From: Actinomadura luteofluorescens
GTDB lineage: Bacteria; Actinomycetota; Actinomycetes; Streptosporangiales; Streptosporangiaceae
NCBI RefSeq assembly: GCF_013409365.1
Contig: NZ_JACCBA010000001.1
Span: forward strand, 124,001-188,000
Direction of reading: 5' to 3'
Length of the DNA: 64,000 nt
Shown here: positions 33,914 through 41,824 of the stretch, one piece after another
Numbering within the stretch: position 1 is the stretch's first letter
Layout: each line of letters opens with the position of its first letter
Notes under the pieces: model-generated
Seen by the model: only the letters and a program-made list of their open reading frames with translations
The model's database searches: none
What the model was told of the DNA's origin: nothing
Position numbers and translations under genes: made by a program

Positions 33914-34540
33914 ATGGCCTTGATGGTGCGCCGCCTGGTGCAGCTCTACGTTGGATTGGCCTTGTACGGGCTCGGCATCGCCCTCCAGGTGTCGTCCGGC
34001 CTCGGCAACGACCCCTGGGACGTCTTCCACCAGGGGCTCTCGCGGCGCTTCGGCCTGTCGATGGGCGCCTGGATCATCATCACGGGCGCGGTCGTGATGC
34101 TCGCCTGGATCCCGATGCGGCAGCGGCCCGGCATCGGGACCGTCAGCAACGTCGTCCTCGTCGGCGTCTTCGCCGACCTGTTCCTGTGGCTGCTGCCCGC
34201 CCCGGACGCGCTCGCCGGACGGTGGGCGTTCCTGATCGCCGCCGTCCTGGTGGGCGGCTTCGCCACCGGCTGCTACATCGGCGCCGGCCTCGGCCCGGGT
34301 CCCCGGGACGGGCTGATGACCGGGCTCGCGGCGCGCGGGCACTCGATCCGTGTGGTCCGGACGGCGATCGAGCTGTCGGTGCTGGCCGTCGGATGGCTGC
34401 TCGGCGGCACCGTCGGGATTGGAACGGTCCTGTACGCCGTGGCGATCGGGCCGCTGACCCACGTCCTGCTGCCCCGGCTGACCGTCCGGACCCCCACGCC
34501 CGCGCCCGCTCCGGAACCCGAGCCCGCCGGCGCCCGCTAG
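33914..34540 (+). CDS. yczE: YczE/YitT-like integral membrane protein
   Basis: A 208-residue membrane protein with about five helices. VQLYVGLALYGLGIALQVSSG is followed by LGNDPWDVFHQGLS, the YczE hallmark, and GCYIGAGLGPGPRDGLMTGL is the second conserved loop. The C-terminal tail is Pro/Ala/Glu-rich. I chose ATG 33914, which has AAGGAAAG upstream; a GTG at 33896 is less likely. Function is unknown. In other bacteria the family is controlled by YczR. Its stop overlaps the stop of the convergent glycerate kinase gene within CTAG. Confidence 0.85.
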   Translation: MALMVRRLVQLYVGLALYGLGIALQVSSGLGNDPWDVFHQGLSRRFGLSMGAWIIITGAVVMLAWIPMRQRPGIGTVSNVVLVGVFADLFLWLLPAPDALAGRWAFLIAAVLVGGFATGCYIGAGLGPGPRDGLMTGLAARGHSIRVVRTAIELSVLAVGWLLGGTVGIGTVLYAVAIGPLTHVLLPRLTVRTPTPAPAPEPEPAGAR

Positions 34541-35664
34541 CGGCGGAACAGGCGGACCGCCTGCTCGGCGACGGCCGCGAGCAGGGGCGCGGCGCCGGCC
34601 TTCAGCTCCGCCAGGGTGCGGGGGCCGTCGGCGAGGCTGAACGCGGCGGTCAGGCCGAGCGCGTGCAGCTCCTCCAGCGGACCGGCGACGCCGCCCGCCA
34701 GGGCGACGCACGGGACGCCGCGGTCACGGGCGAGCGCCGCGACCGCGGACACCACCTTGCCGCCGGCGCTCTGCCCGTCGACCCGGCCCTCCCCCGTGAC
34801 GACGAGGTCGGCGCCGTCGAGCGCGGCGGGCAGGCCGACGGCCTCGGCGACCAGGAGGGCTCCGCCGGACGGCTCGGCGCCGAGCAGGCCGACGAGCCCG
34901 CCGCAGGTGCCGCCCGCCGCGCCCGCCCCGGGCAGGTCGTGCACGCGGGGGCCGCCGCGCGCGGCGACCGCGTCGGCGAAGACGGCGAGGGCGGCGTCCA
35001 GCTCGGCCACCTGGCCGGAGGACGCGCCCTTCTGCGGGCCGAACACGGCGGCGGCGCCGTCCGGCCCGACGAGCGGGTTGGTCACGTCGCAGGCCACCCG
35101 GAACCGGGTCGCGCGGACCTCCGCCGGCACCCCGGAGTCGTCGATCGACGCCAGGCGGGCGAGCGCGGCGCCGCCCGGCGGCAACTCCACACCGGCGGCG
35201 TCCAGGAAGCGCACGCCGAGGGCGCGCAGCAGCCCCGCGCCGCCGTCGGTGCTGGCGCTGCCGCCGATGCAGACCAGCACGTCGCGGGCGCCGCGCCGCA
35301 CCGCGTCGGCGATCAGCTCGCCGGTGCCGGTGGTGGCGGCGTTCATCGGGTCGGGCGGGACGTCCTCGACGAGCGGCAGCCCGGAGGCCGCGGCCAGCTC
35401 CACCACCGCCGAGCGGCCGTCACCGGACAGCGCGTAGCGCGCCTTGACCGGGCGTCCCACCGGGTCGGTCGCGGCCACCTCGACCGCGTCGCCGCCGCGG
35501 GCGCTGAGGAAGCAGTCGAGGGTGCCCTCGCCGCCGTCGGCCATCGGCACGGCGGCCACGTCCGCGCCGGGCGCGGCACGCCGGACGCCCTCCGCGACGG
35601 CGGCGCACACCTGCGCGGCCGACAGGCTCCCCTTGAACGAGTCGGGTGCGACGACGACCCTCAT
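34537..35664 (-). CDS. glxK: Glycerate kinase
   Basis: Phosphorylates D-glycerate with ATP. It has 375 residues, the normal length for the GlxK class. The N-terminus MRVVVAPDSFKGSLSA is diagnostic. MADGGEGTLDCF, CIGGSASTDGGAGLL, TNPLVGPDGAAAVFGPQKGA and VTGEGRVDGQSAGGKV complete the family pattern. ATG 35664 shares one base with the TGA of the preceding gene (TGATG), so translation is coupled. The link to its hypothetical neighbour and LD-carboxypeptidase is operonic only. Confidence 0.92.
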   Translation of the reverse strand: MRVVVAPDSFKGSLSAAQVCAAVAEGVRRAAPGADVAAVPMADGGEGTLDCFLSARGGDAVEVAATDPVGRPVKARYALSGDGRSAVVELAAASGLPLVEDVPPDPMNAATTGTGELIADAVRRGARDVLVCIGGSASTDGGAGLLRALGVRFLDAAGVELPPGGAALARLASIDDSGVPAEVRATRFRVACDVTNPLVGPDGAAAVFGPQKGASSGQVAELDAALAVFADAVAARGGPRVHDLPGAGAAGGTCGGLVGLLGAEPSGGALLVAEAVGLPAALDGADLVVTGEGRVDGQSAGGKVVSAVAALARDRGVPCVALAGGVAGPLEELHALGLTAAFSLADGPRTLAELKAGAAPLLAAVAEQAVRLFRR

Positions 35665-36554
35665 CAGCGCTCCGCCGCCAGCGTCGCGAGCACGGAGGCG
35701 AACTCCTCCGGCAGGACCAGCGTGTCGCCCTCGTAGCGGGTCTCCAGGCAGGTCAGCTCGCCGGCGCGCCACCAGTACAGGTGCGGGCTGAGCGAGCCGG
35801 GGCCCTCCTCGTAGGCGCGGTGCGCCTGCGCCTGCAGCTCGGTCGCCGCCGCCACGGCCTCGCGGTAGCGCGCCCTCGGATGGCGGTCGGCGATCCGGAG
35901 CGGGTGGGCGACGATGAGGCTGCGGTTGGGCGCGATGACCAGCGCGCCGTACGGGCCGATCGGCAGGTACTCCTCAAGCCACGCCAGGTGCGTGACGGCG
36001 TAGAACGTCCACCCGTGCAGGACGGAGACCCGGACGCCGCCGAGGTCCTGCTCGTCCATCTGGAGCGGGCCGTCTGCGCGGACGTTGGCGCGGCCGAGCA
36101 TGAACAGCGCGTCGCCCGACACCGGCCAGCCGCCCATCTCCTCGGTGGTGACCGTCCGGACGGTGGTGGGCGTGTCGACCACCACCACCTCGATCAGGCC
36201 GGGCGCGAACGGCCGGGCCGCGAGCACCCCGTTGTCGGCCTCCGCCGGGTAGATGCGGGTGCGCAGCAGGTGCTGGGCGAGGTCGAAGTCGCTGAGGTCC
36301 AGCGGCTCCTCGATCGCCGTGACGATCGTGGTGACGTGGTCGGAGACCAGCGCGGGCCAGTCGTCGCGCGGCACGAGCCGCGCGAGCTGCCGCAGGTCGC
36401 GCAGGCTGACGTGCAGCCTGTTGGCGCCCTCCAGCAGCATGACCTCGCCGGGCACCCGGCTGCAACGGTAGCCGAGGCTCTCGGCCACGAGGACGAGCAG
36501 GGAGTCGAGGGTCCCGTCGTCCCATGGATCGGGACGGGCGTGGCGGCCGCTCAT
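35664..36554 (-). CDS. Hypothetical protein, DUF1444/YtpQ-like
   Basis: A 296-residue soluble protein without a clear enzyme motif. Its C-terminal half, with GALVIAPNRSLIVAHPLR and LSPHLYWW, resembles the YtpQ/DUF1444 group, a weak call from memory. It starts at ATG 36554, overlapping the LD-carboxypeptidase stop by 4 nt (ATGA), and its own stop overlaps the glycerate kinase start. The three genes therefore form one coupled unit. Codon use is like the neighbours. Function is unknown. Confidence 0.7.
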   Translation of the reverse strand: MSGRHARPDPWDDGTLDSLLVLVAESLGYRCSRVPGEVMLLEGANRLHVSLRDLRQLARLVPRDDWPALVSDHVTTIVTAIEEPLDLSDFDLAQHLLRTRIYPAEADNGVLAARPFAPGLIEVVVVDTPTTVRTVTTEEMGGWPVSGDALFMLGRANVRADGPLQMDEQDLGGVRVSVLHGWTFYAVTHLAWLEEYLPIGPYGALVIAPNRSLIVAHPLRIADRHPRARYREAVAAATELQAQAHRAYEEGPGSLSPHLYWWRAGELTCLETRYEGDTLVLPEEFASVLATLAAER

Positions 36555-37681
36555 CGCGCACCTCCCGGGGGCGCTTCGAGGGTGAGCGCGCCGGTGTCCG
36601 GCACGGCGGGGTGCGGATGTGCGGGGTCGTGGCCCGGCGGGGCCGGGGCGTGCAGCGCGGCGGGGGCGCCGAGTTCCAGGGTGTGCTGGCGCGGCCCGTG
36701 CCCGGCGGGGAGGCCGGCGAGGACCGGGACGCCGAGCGGGCCGAGCCGCGCGGCGAACACCGCGTCGAGCTCGGCGGGGTCGCCGCAGTCCTTCCAGGAG
36801 CCGAGCGCGAACCCGGCGGCGCCGTCGAACCAGCCGGCCTGGAGCAGCTGGACGAGCATCCGGTCGATCCGGTAGGGCGCCTCGGTCACGTCCTCCAGGA
36901 AGACGATGCGGCCCGCGGCGGGCGGCGGGGCGTACGGGGTGCCGAGCACGGCCGTCAGGAGCGAGAGGGTGCCGCCGGTCAGCGGGCCCTCCGCGCGCCC
37001 GGGCCGCAGCGTGCGCGTGCCTGGCAGGACGGCGGGCGCGACGGCGGGGCCGCCGAGAAGGGCGGCGCGCAGGGCGTCGAGAGAGGCGTCCGGCGCCGCC
37101 GGGTCGAGGTCGGCGACCACTCCCGCGGGCATGGGACCGAAGGACGTCGTGATCCGCAGGCGCGTTCCAAAAGCGCCGTGCAGCGCGGTGATGTCGCTGG
37201 AGCCGTGCAGGATCTTCGGCCCGCCGCCGGAGGCGAGGGACGCCTCCGTCGCGGCGCGCAGGGCGTCCCAGTCGAGGTGGTCCAGGACGCGGGTGGCGCC
37301 GTAGCCGCCCCGCGCGCAGACCACCGCGCGGACCCGCGGGTCGCACCAGGCGGCCTGGAGGTCGGCGGCGCGGTCGGCGTCGGTTCCGGCCAGCCGGTGC
37401 CAGTCGCCGCGCACCGGCCCCGCGGGGCCCAGGTTGACACGGTCGAGGGCGTGCTTGCCGACCACGACGTCAAGGCCGAGGTCGCGCAGCACGGCGCAGC
37501 CCGCCTCCAGCCGGGAGGGCTCGGCGGGGCCGCTGGGCGCGACCACCGCGACACGGTCGCCGGGCCGCAGCCGCGCGTACCTGCGGGCCTTCCGCGCGCG
37601 CTCCGCACCGCCGGGCGTGCCGGCGGAGGGCGCGTCCGGCGACCCGCCGGCCGCCACCGCGCGGGCGCCCCCGCTGTTCAA
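36551..37681 (-). CDS. LD-carboxypeptidase, peptidase family S66
   Basis: Cleaves the bond between L- and D-amino acids in peptidoglycan tetrapeptides during cell-wall recycling; some relatives (MccF) detoxify peptide-nucleotide antibiotics. Counting from the TTG at 37681 (376 aa), the triad is S162 in HGSSDIT, E263 in FLEDV and H328 in PAGHGP, with family spacing. There is no signal peptide, so it is cytosolic. I prefer TTG 37681 because AGGAGG lies 7 nt before it. A GTG at 37699, six codons earlier, is possible but overlaps that site. It is the first gene of a three-gene coupled set. Confidence 0.87.
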   Translation of the reverse strand: MNSGGARAVAAGGSPDAPSAGTPGGAERARKARRYARLRPGDRVAVVAPSGPAEPSRLEAGCAVLRDLGLDVVVGKHALDRVNLGPAGPVRGDWHRLAGTDADRAADLQAAWCDPRVRAVVCARGGYGATRVLDHLDWDALRAATEASLASGGGPKILHGSSDITALHGAFGTRLRITTSFGPMPAGVVADLDPAAPDASLDALRAALLGGPAVAPAVLPGTRTLRPGRAEGPLTGGTLSLLTAVLGTPYAPPPAAGRIVFLEDVTEAPYRIDRMLVQLLQAGWFDGAAGFALGSWKDCGDPAELDAVFAARLGPLGVPVLAGLPAGHGPRQHTLELGAPAALHAPAPPGHDPAHPHPAVPDTGALTLEAPPGGAR

Positions 37682-37769
37682 CCCGATCCCTCCTCGCACC
37701 GCGACGGATAGAGCTTGTCAGGATCCGGACGCCAGTGGAAGGGGCGACCGGTCACGACCCGCCAACAGA

Positions 37770-38537
37770 TCATCGCCCCGTGCCGAGCGCGAGGCCGGCG
37801 AGGCGCGGCAGCGTCTCGCCGATCGGCCGGCGCAGCACCGCGTCGGCCAGCCCATCGTACGGTGTCTCCTCCGCGTTGATGATCACTAGGCGGGCGCCGT
37901 GGTCGACCGCCTCCAGGCACAGCCCGGCGGCGGGCTGCACGGTGAGCGAGGTGCCGACGGCCAGGAACAGGTCGCAGGACCGCGCGGCGGCGATCGCCGC
38001 GTCCAGGACGTCCTGGTCGAGGGCCTGGCCGAAGGAGATCGTCGCGGACTTCTGGATGCCGCCGCACTCGGCGCACAGCGGGTCCGCCTCCCCCGCCTCC
38101 ACCCGGGCGATGATCTCCGGCATCGGGGTGCGCAGCCCGCAGGACAGGCACGCGGCCTCGCGCGCGGTCCCGTGGATCTCGATGACGACGCCGTCGGAGG
38201 ATCCGGCGCGCTGGTGCAGGCCGTCGATGTTCTGGGTGATCAGGGCGCGCAGCCGCCCCGCCCGCTCCAGCTCGACCAGCGCGGCGTGCGCGGGGTTGGG
38301 CTCGGCCTCCCAGACGGGGGCGTCGCGCCGGGCCCGCCAGGCGCGGCGCCGCACCTCGGGGTCGGCGAGGTAGGCGCCGATCGTGGACATCGCCTCCGCC
38401 GACGGGTCGCGCGTCCAGACGCCGTTCGGGCCGCGGAAGTCGGGGATCCCGCTGTCGGTGGAGATGCCGGCGCCGGTGAGCACCGTGATCGCCTCGGCCT
38501 CCGGCAGGAGGCGGGCCAGCGTGATGGGAGCGTCCAC
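37770..38537 (-). CDS. NAD-dependent protein deacylase, sirtuin
   Basis: A Sir2 enzyme of 255 residues removing acyl groups from lysines, with NAD as co-substrate. Motifs seen are GAGISTDSGIPDFRG (22-36), TQNIDGLH (101-108), catalytic H122 in EIHGT, and zinc cysteines C130, C133, C155 and C158. GTSLTVQPAA binds NAD ribose. It may deacylate acyl-CoA synthetases such as the PrpE in this window, whose acetylatable KTRSGK motif is a known sirtuin target type; that is an inference. The GTG start at 38537 is divergent from the sulfotransferase gene. Confidence 0.93.
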   Translation of the reverse strand: MDAPITLARLLPEAEAITVLTGAGISTDSGIPDFRGPNGVWTRDPSAEAMSTIGAYLADPEVRRRAWRARRDAPVWEAEPNPAHAALVELERAGRLRALITQNIDGLHQRAGSSDGVVIEIHGTAREAACLSCGLRTPMPEIIARVEAGEADPLCAECGGIQKSATISFGQALDQDVLDAAIAAARSCDLFLAVGTSLTVQPAAGLCLEAVDHGARLVIINAEETPYDGLADAVLRRPIGETLPRLAGLALGTGR

Positions 38538-38679
38538 CGCACCATGGTAGGTCCAGCGCCGCGCGGCGCGTCCCGGTGACGGGACGGTCCGCGCCGAGTT
38601 AACGGATGGGTATCGGGCGGGCCCTTACGGAGGGTCACGGACCGACCGGCCCTCAAAAGGTGACAAACTTGGCCCGGTT

Positions 38680-39645
38680 ATGAGGTCGACGCCGCACATC
38701 CTGGTGATCAACGGTACCAAGGTCCGCCGCCCGGTGTTCTTCCTGGGCGCGCCGCACTCGGGTGCGGAGCTGCTGGCGCGCGCGGTCAAGCGCTCCCCCG
38801 GCTTCCACCTGACCGCCGGCCGGCCCGACGTGCTGCGCGTCACCTACGCCTTCGCCCGGCAGCCCTCGATCGCCGAGCGCGGGGAGGGCGCCGCCCGCGT
38901 GCTGCGGGACGCCTACGCGCAGGCGTGGCAGGTGTCGGCGCGGGCCTGCGGGGAGTGTCCGGACGAGTGCCGCGAGATGGGCGGGCTGCCGCCGCGCCCG
39001 CCCGGCCGGCCGGAGGGGCCCGCCTCCGCCGCCGAGCTGCCCGGCCCGTGCGTGCGGGCGCAAGGGCTCGCGCGGTACGCCGACGCCTCCCCCGACCTGA
39101 TCTACAGCGCCGACGTGCTGCTGGACGCCTTCCCCGACGCCCAGCTCGTCCAGGTGATCCGGGACGGGCGGGACGTGGTCGCCGACATGCTGGCCGACGA
39201 GCGCTGCCTGGCCTGGTTCAAGCCGGGCCTGGCCAACCTCGACACGGTGTTCCCCAACCCGTTCTTCGGCGTCGAGGACCACACCGACCGGAGCCGGTGG
39301 CCGCGCGCGGCCGCCGCCGTCAAGTGCGCCCTGCGGTGGCGGGGGTCGGTGCGGCTGAGCGCGAAGCTGCGCCTCCAGGTCCCCGAGGAGCAGTTGGCCA
39401 CCGTCCGGTACGAGGAGCTGGTGGACCGGCCACGCCGCGTCGGCGCCGAGCTGTCGGAGTACCTGGACGCGCCGCTGTCGAAGTCGGCGCTGTCGGGACT
39501 GGTGCGGGCCGGGACGCGGGACGCCGCCGAACCGGGCGTCGGGGTGTGGCGCGAGCGCCTCACCCCGCGGCAGGCCGCCCAGGTCGAGAAGGTCGCGGGC
39601 ACCGAGCTGAGGCGCCTCGGCTACCCGCTCGGCTCCGCGGACTGA
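38680..39645 (+). CDS. PAPS-dependent sulfotransferase family protein
   Basis: A 321-residue enzyme expected to move sulfate from PAPS to an alcohol or amine. The 5'-phosphosulfate loop appears as FFLGAPHSGAELL near residue 20, a variant of GAPRSGTT with His and Ala-Glu in place of Arg and Thr. The 3'-phosphate motif QVIRDGRDVVADM is intact, and RYEELVDRPRR follows. An insertion with C-x2-C-x3-C (CGECPDEC) near residue 90 is unusual and may bind metal. There is no signal peptide. The substrate is unknown. ATG 38680 lies just after GGTGACAAACTTGG. Confidence 0.75.
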   Translation: MRSTPHILVINGTKVRRPVFFLGAPHSGAELLARAVKRSPGFHLTAGRPDVLRVTYAFARQPSIAERGEGAARVLRDAYAQAWQVSARACGECPDECREMGGLPPRPPGRPEGPASAAELPGPCVRAQGLARYADASPDLIYSADVLLDAFPDAQLVQVIRDGRDVVADMLADERCLAWFKPGLANLDTVFPNPFFGVEDHTDRSRWPRAAAAVKCALRWRGSVRLSAKLRLQVPEEQLATVRYEELVDRPRRVGAELSEYLDAPLSKSALSGLVRAGTRDAAEPGVGVWRERLTPRQAAQVEKVAGTELRRLGYPLGSAD

Positions 39646-39652
39646 GCGGCCG

Positions 39653-41626
39653 CTACTCGGCGCCCAGCGGCTCGGCGTCCAGCGGCTCGGCCCGGCGCCG
39701 CTCGGGGCCCTGGTCGCGCTGGTGCGAGAACTGCGTGCGGTAGAGCTCGGCGTACAGGCCGCCCTCCAGCAGCAGCTCCTCGTGCCGGCCGCGCTCGGCG
39801 ACCCGGCCGCCGTCGATCACCAGGATCTGGTCGGCCTCCCGAATCGTGGACAGCCGGTGCGCGATCACCAGCGACGTCCGGCCCGCGAGGGCGGTGCGCA
39901 GGGCCCGCTGGACGGCCGCCTCGGACTCGGAGTCCAGGTGCGCGGTCGCCTCGTCCAGCACGACCACCGACGGGGCCTTGAGCAGCAGCCGGGCGATCGC
40001 GAGCCGCTGCTTCTCCCCGCCCGACAGCCGGTAGCCGCGGTCGCCGACGACGGTGTCCAGGCCCTCGGCCATCTCCTCGACGAGGCCGCCGATGTGCGCC
40101 GCCTCCAGCGCGGCGAGGATCTCCTCGTCGGAGGCGTCCGGGCGGGCGTAGCGCATGTTCTCGCGGATCGAGTCGTGGAACAGGTGCGCGTCCTGGCTGA
40201 CGACGCCGATCTCGGCGCGCAGCGATTCGAGCGTGACGTCGCGGACGTCGACGCCGCCGATCCGGACCGCACCGGACGACACGTCGTACAGCCGCGACAC
40301 CAGGTGCGTGATCGTCGACTTGCCCGCACCGGACGGCCCGACCAGCGCGACGAGCTGCCCCGGCGCGGCGGTGAAGTCGACGTCGTGCAGCACCTCCCGG
40401 CCGGGCGCGGTGTCGGTGCGCGCGATCGACTCCAGCGAGGCGAGCGACACCTCGTCCGCCGACGGGTAGGCGAACCGGACGTGGTCGAACTCGACCGACG
40501 GCGCCTTCGAGAGCGCCGGACCCGCGCCGTCGCCGTCCGGGGCGCGGGCCTCGTCCAGCTCCCGGGCGTCCTCGCGGTCGCGGACCAGCGGCTTCAGGTC
40601 GAGCACCTCGAACACGCGGTCGAAGCTGACGAGCGCGGTCATCACGTCCACGTGCACGTTGGACAGCGCGGTCAGCGGCCCGTACATCCGGGTCAGCAGG
40701 GTGGCGAGCGCGACGAGCGTGCCGAGCTCGAAGGTGCCGTCCACCACCAGGTAGCCGCCGACGCCGTAGACCATGGCGGTGGCCAGCGCGGCGACCAGGG
40801 TCAGCGCGGTGAAGAAGACCCGCCCGTACATGGCGGCGACGACGCCGACGTCGCGGACACGGGCGGCGCGGCCGGAGAAGTTGCCCTCCTCCTCGGCGGG
40901 ACGCCCGTAGAGCTTGGCGAGCATGGCCCCGGCGACGTTGAACCGCTCGGTCATCAGCGAGCCCATCTCGGCGTCCAGGACCATCTGCTCCCGGCTGACC
41001 CGCTGCAGCCGCTTGCCGACCCACTTGGCCGGCAGGATGAAGATCGGGAGCAGCAGCAGCGCGATCACCGTGACCTGCCAGGACAGGATGAGCATCGTCA
41101 CCAGCACCAGGACCAGGCTGATCACGTTGGACACCACCGACGACAGGGTGGTGGTGAGGGCGCGCTGCGCGCCGATCACGTCGTTGTTGAGGCGGCTGAC
41201 GAGCGAGCCGGTCTGCGCCCGCATGAAGAACGCGACGGGCTGCCGCTGGACGTGCGCGAACACCTGGCTGCGCAGGTCGTAGATGAGCCCCTCGCCGATG
41301 CGCGCCGAGTACCAGCGCTGCGCGAGGCCGAGCACGGCCTCCACCAGGGCGAGCCCGGCGACCGCGCCGGCGAGCCAGAGCACGACGCTCGACCGGCCCG
41401 GCACGATGCCGCGGTCGATGATCCCCTTGAGCAGCAGCGGGTTGGCGACGACGATCAGCGCGGCCAGCGAGTTCAGCGTCAGGAAGATCGTCAGCTCGCG
41501 GACGTAGGGCCGGGCGTAGCCCGCGATCCGCCCCACGGTGCCGGGCGCCAGCTTCTGCCGGGTGACGGAGCTGTCCTTGCGGAAGGACGCCATCACCTGC
41601 CAGCCACTGCCCGGCATTCCAGGCAT
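39653..41626 (-). CDS. ABC exporter half-transporter (type IV, membrane plus ATPase)
   Basis: A 657-residue protein with six N-terminal helices, which fits an exporter of drugs or lipids working as a homodimer. The nucleotide-binding half has LVGPSGAGKSTITHLVSR, LSGGEKQRLAIARLLLKAP and VVLDEATAHLDSESE. VFAHVQRQPVAFF in the loop is typical of the MsbA/LmrA group. The C-terminus has a short duplicated AEPL motif. Starts at 41626, 41617 and 41593 are all possible; I chose the longest, with GGAGG 12 nt upstream. A 12-bp direct repeat lies in its promoter. Confidence 0.88.
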   Translation of the reverse strand: MPGMPGSGWQVMASFRKDSSVTRQKLAPGTVGRIAGYARPYVRELTIFLTLNSLAALIVVANPLLLKGIIDRGIVPGRSSVVLWLAGAVAGLALVEAVLGLAQRWYSARIGEGLIYDLRSQVFAHVQRQPVAFFMRAQTGSLVSRLNNDVIGAQRALTTTLSSVVSNVISLVLVLVTMLILSWQVTVIALLLLPIFILPAKWVGKRLQRVSREQMVLDAEMGSLMTERFNVAGAMLAKLYGRPAEEEGNFSGRAARVRDVGVVAAMYGRVFFTALTLVAALATAMVYGVGGYLVVDGTFELGTLVALATLLTRMYGPLTALSNVHVDVMTALVSFDRVFEVLDLKPLVRDREDARELDEARAPDGDGAGPALSKAPSVEFDHVRFAYPSADEVSLASLESIARTDTAPGREVLHDVDFTAAPGQLVALVGPSGAGKSTITHLVSRLYDVSSGAVRIGGVDVRDVTLESLRAEIGVVSQDAHLFHDSIRENMRYARPDASDEEILAALEAAHIGGLVEEMAEGLDTVVGDRGYRLSGGEKQRLAIARLLLKAPSVVVLDEATAHLDSESEAAVQRALRTALAGRTSLVIAHRLSTIREADQILVIDGGRVAERGRHEELLLEGGLYAELYRTQFSHQRDQGPERRRAEPLDAEPLGAE

Positions 41627-41654
41627 TCCCACGAGCGCCTCCGGTAGAGCCTCG

Positions 41655-41678
41655 ACGTCATCAAGTACGTAATCAAGT
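41655..41678. promoter_or_regulatory. Tandem 12-bp direct repeat upstream of the ABC exporter
   Basis: On the plus strand ACGTCATCAAGT (41655-41666) is followed directly by ACGTAATCAAGT (41667-41678), one mismatch in twelve. It is the only AT-rich patch upstream of the ABC gene and starts 29 bp from its first ATG. It looks like a binding site for a regulator that contacts one face of the helix. No regulator is adjacent. Confidence 0.5.
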
Positions 41679-41824
41679 AAGCATCTCAGTATCCGGCGTG
41701 GACAACGCGCCCGCGCCCGCCCCTCTTCCCGGCTCCGCTCACGGCGTAACACGCCTCTGGACAAGCCGCTCCCGGGGTGTAACCGTGATCACCACTTCCA
41801 GGCTCACACCCCCCAGGAGCCCCC

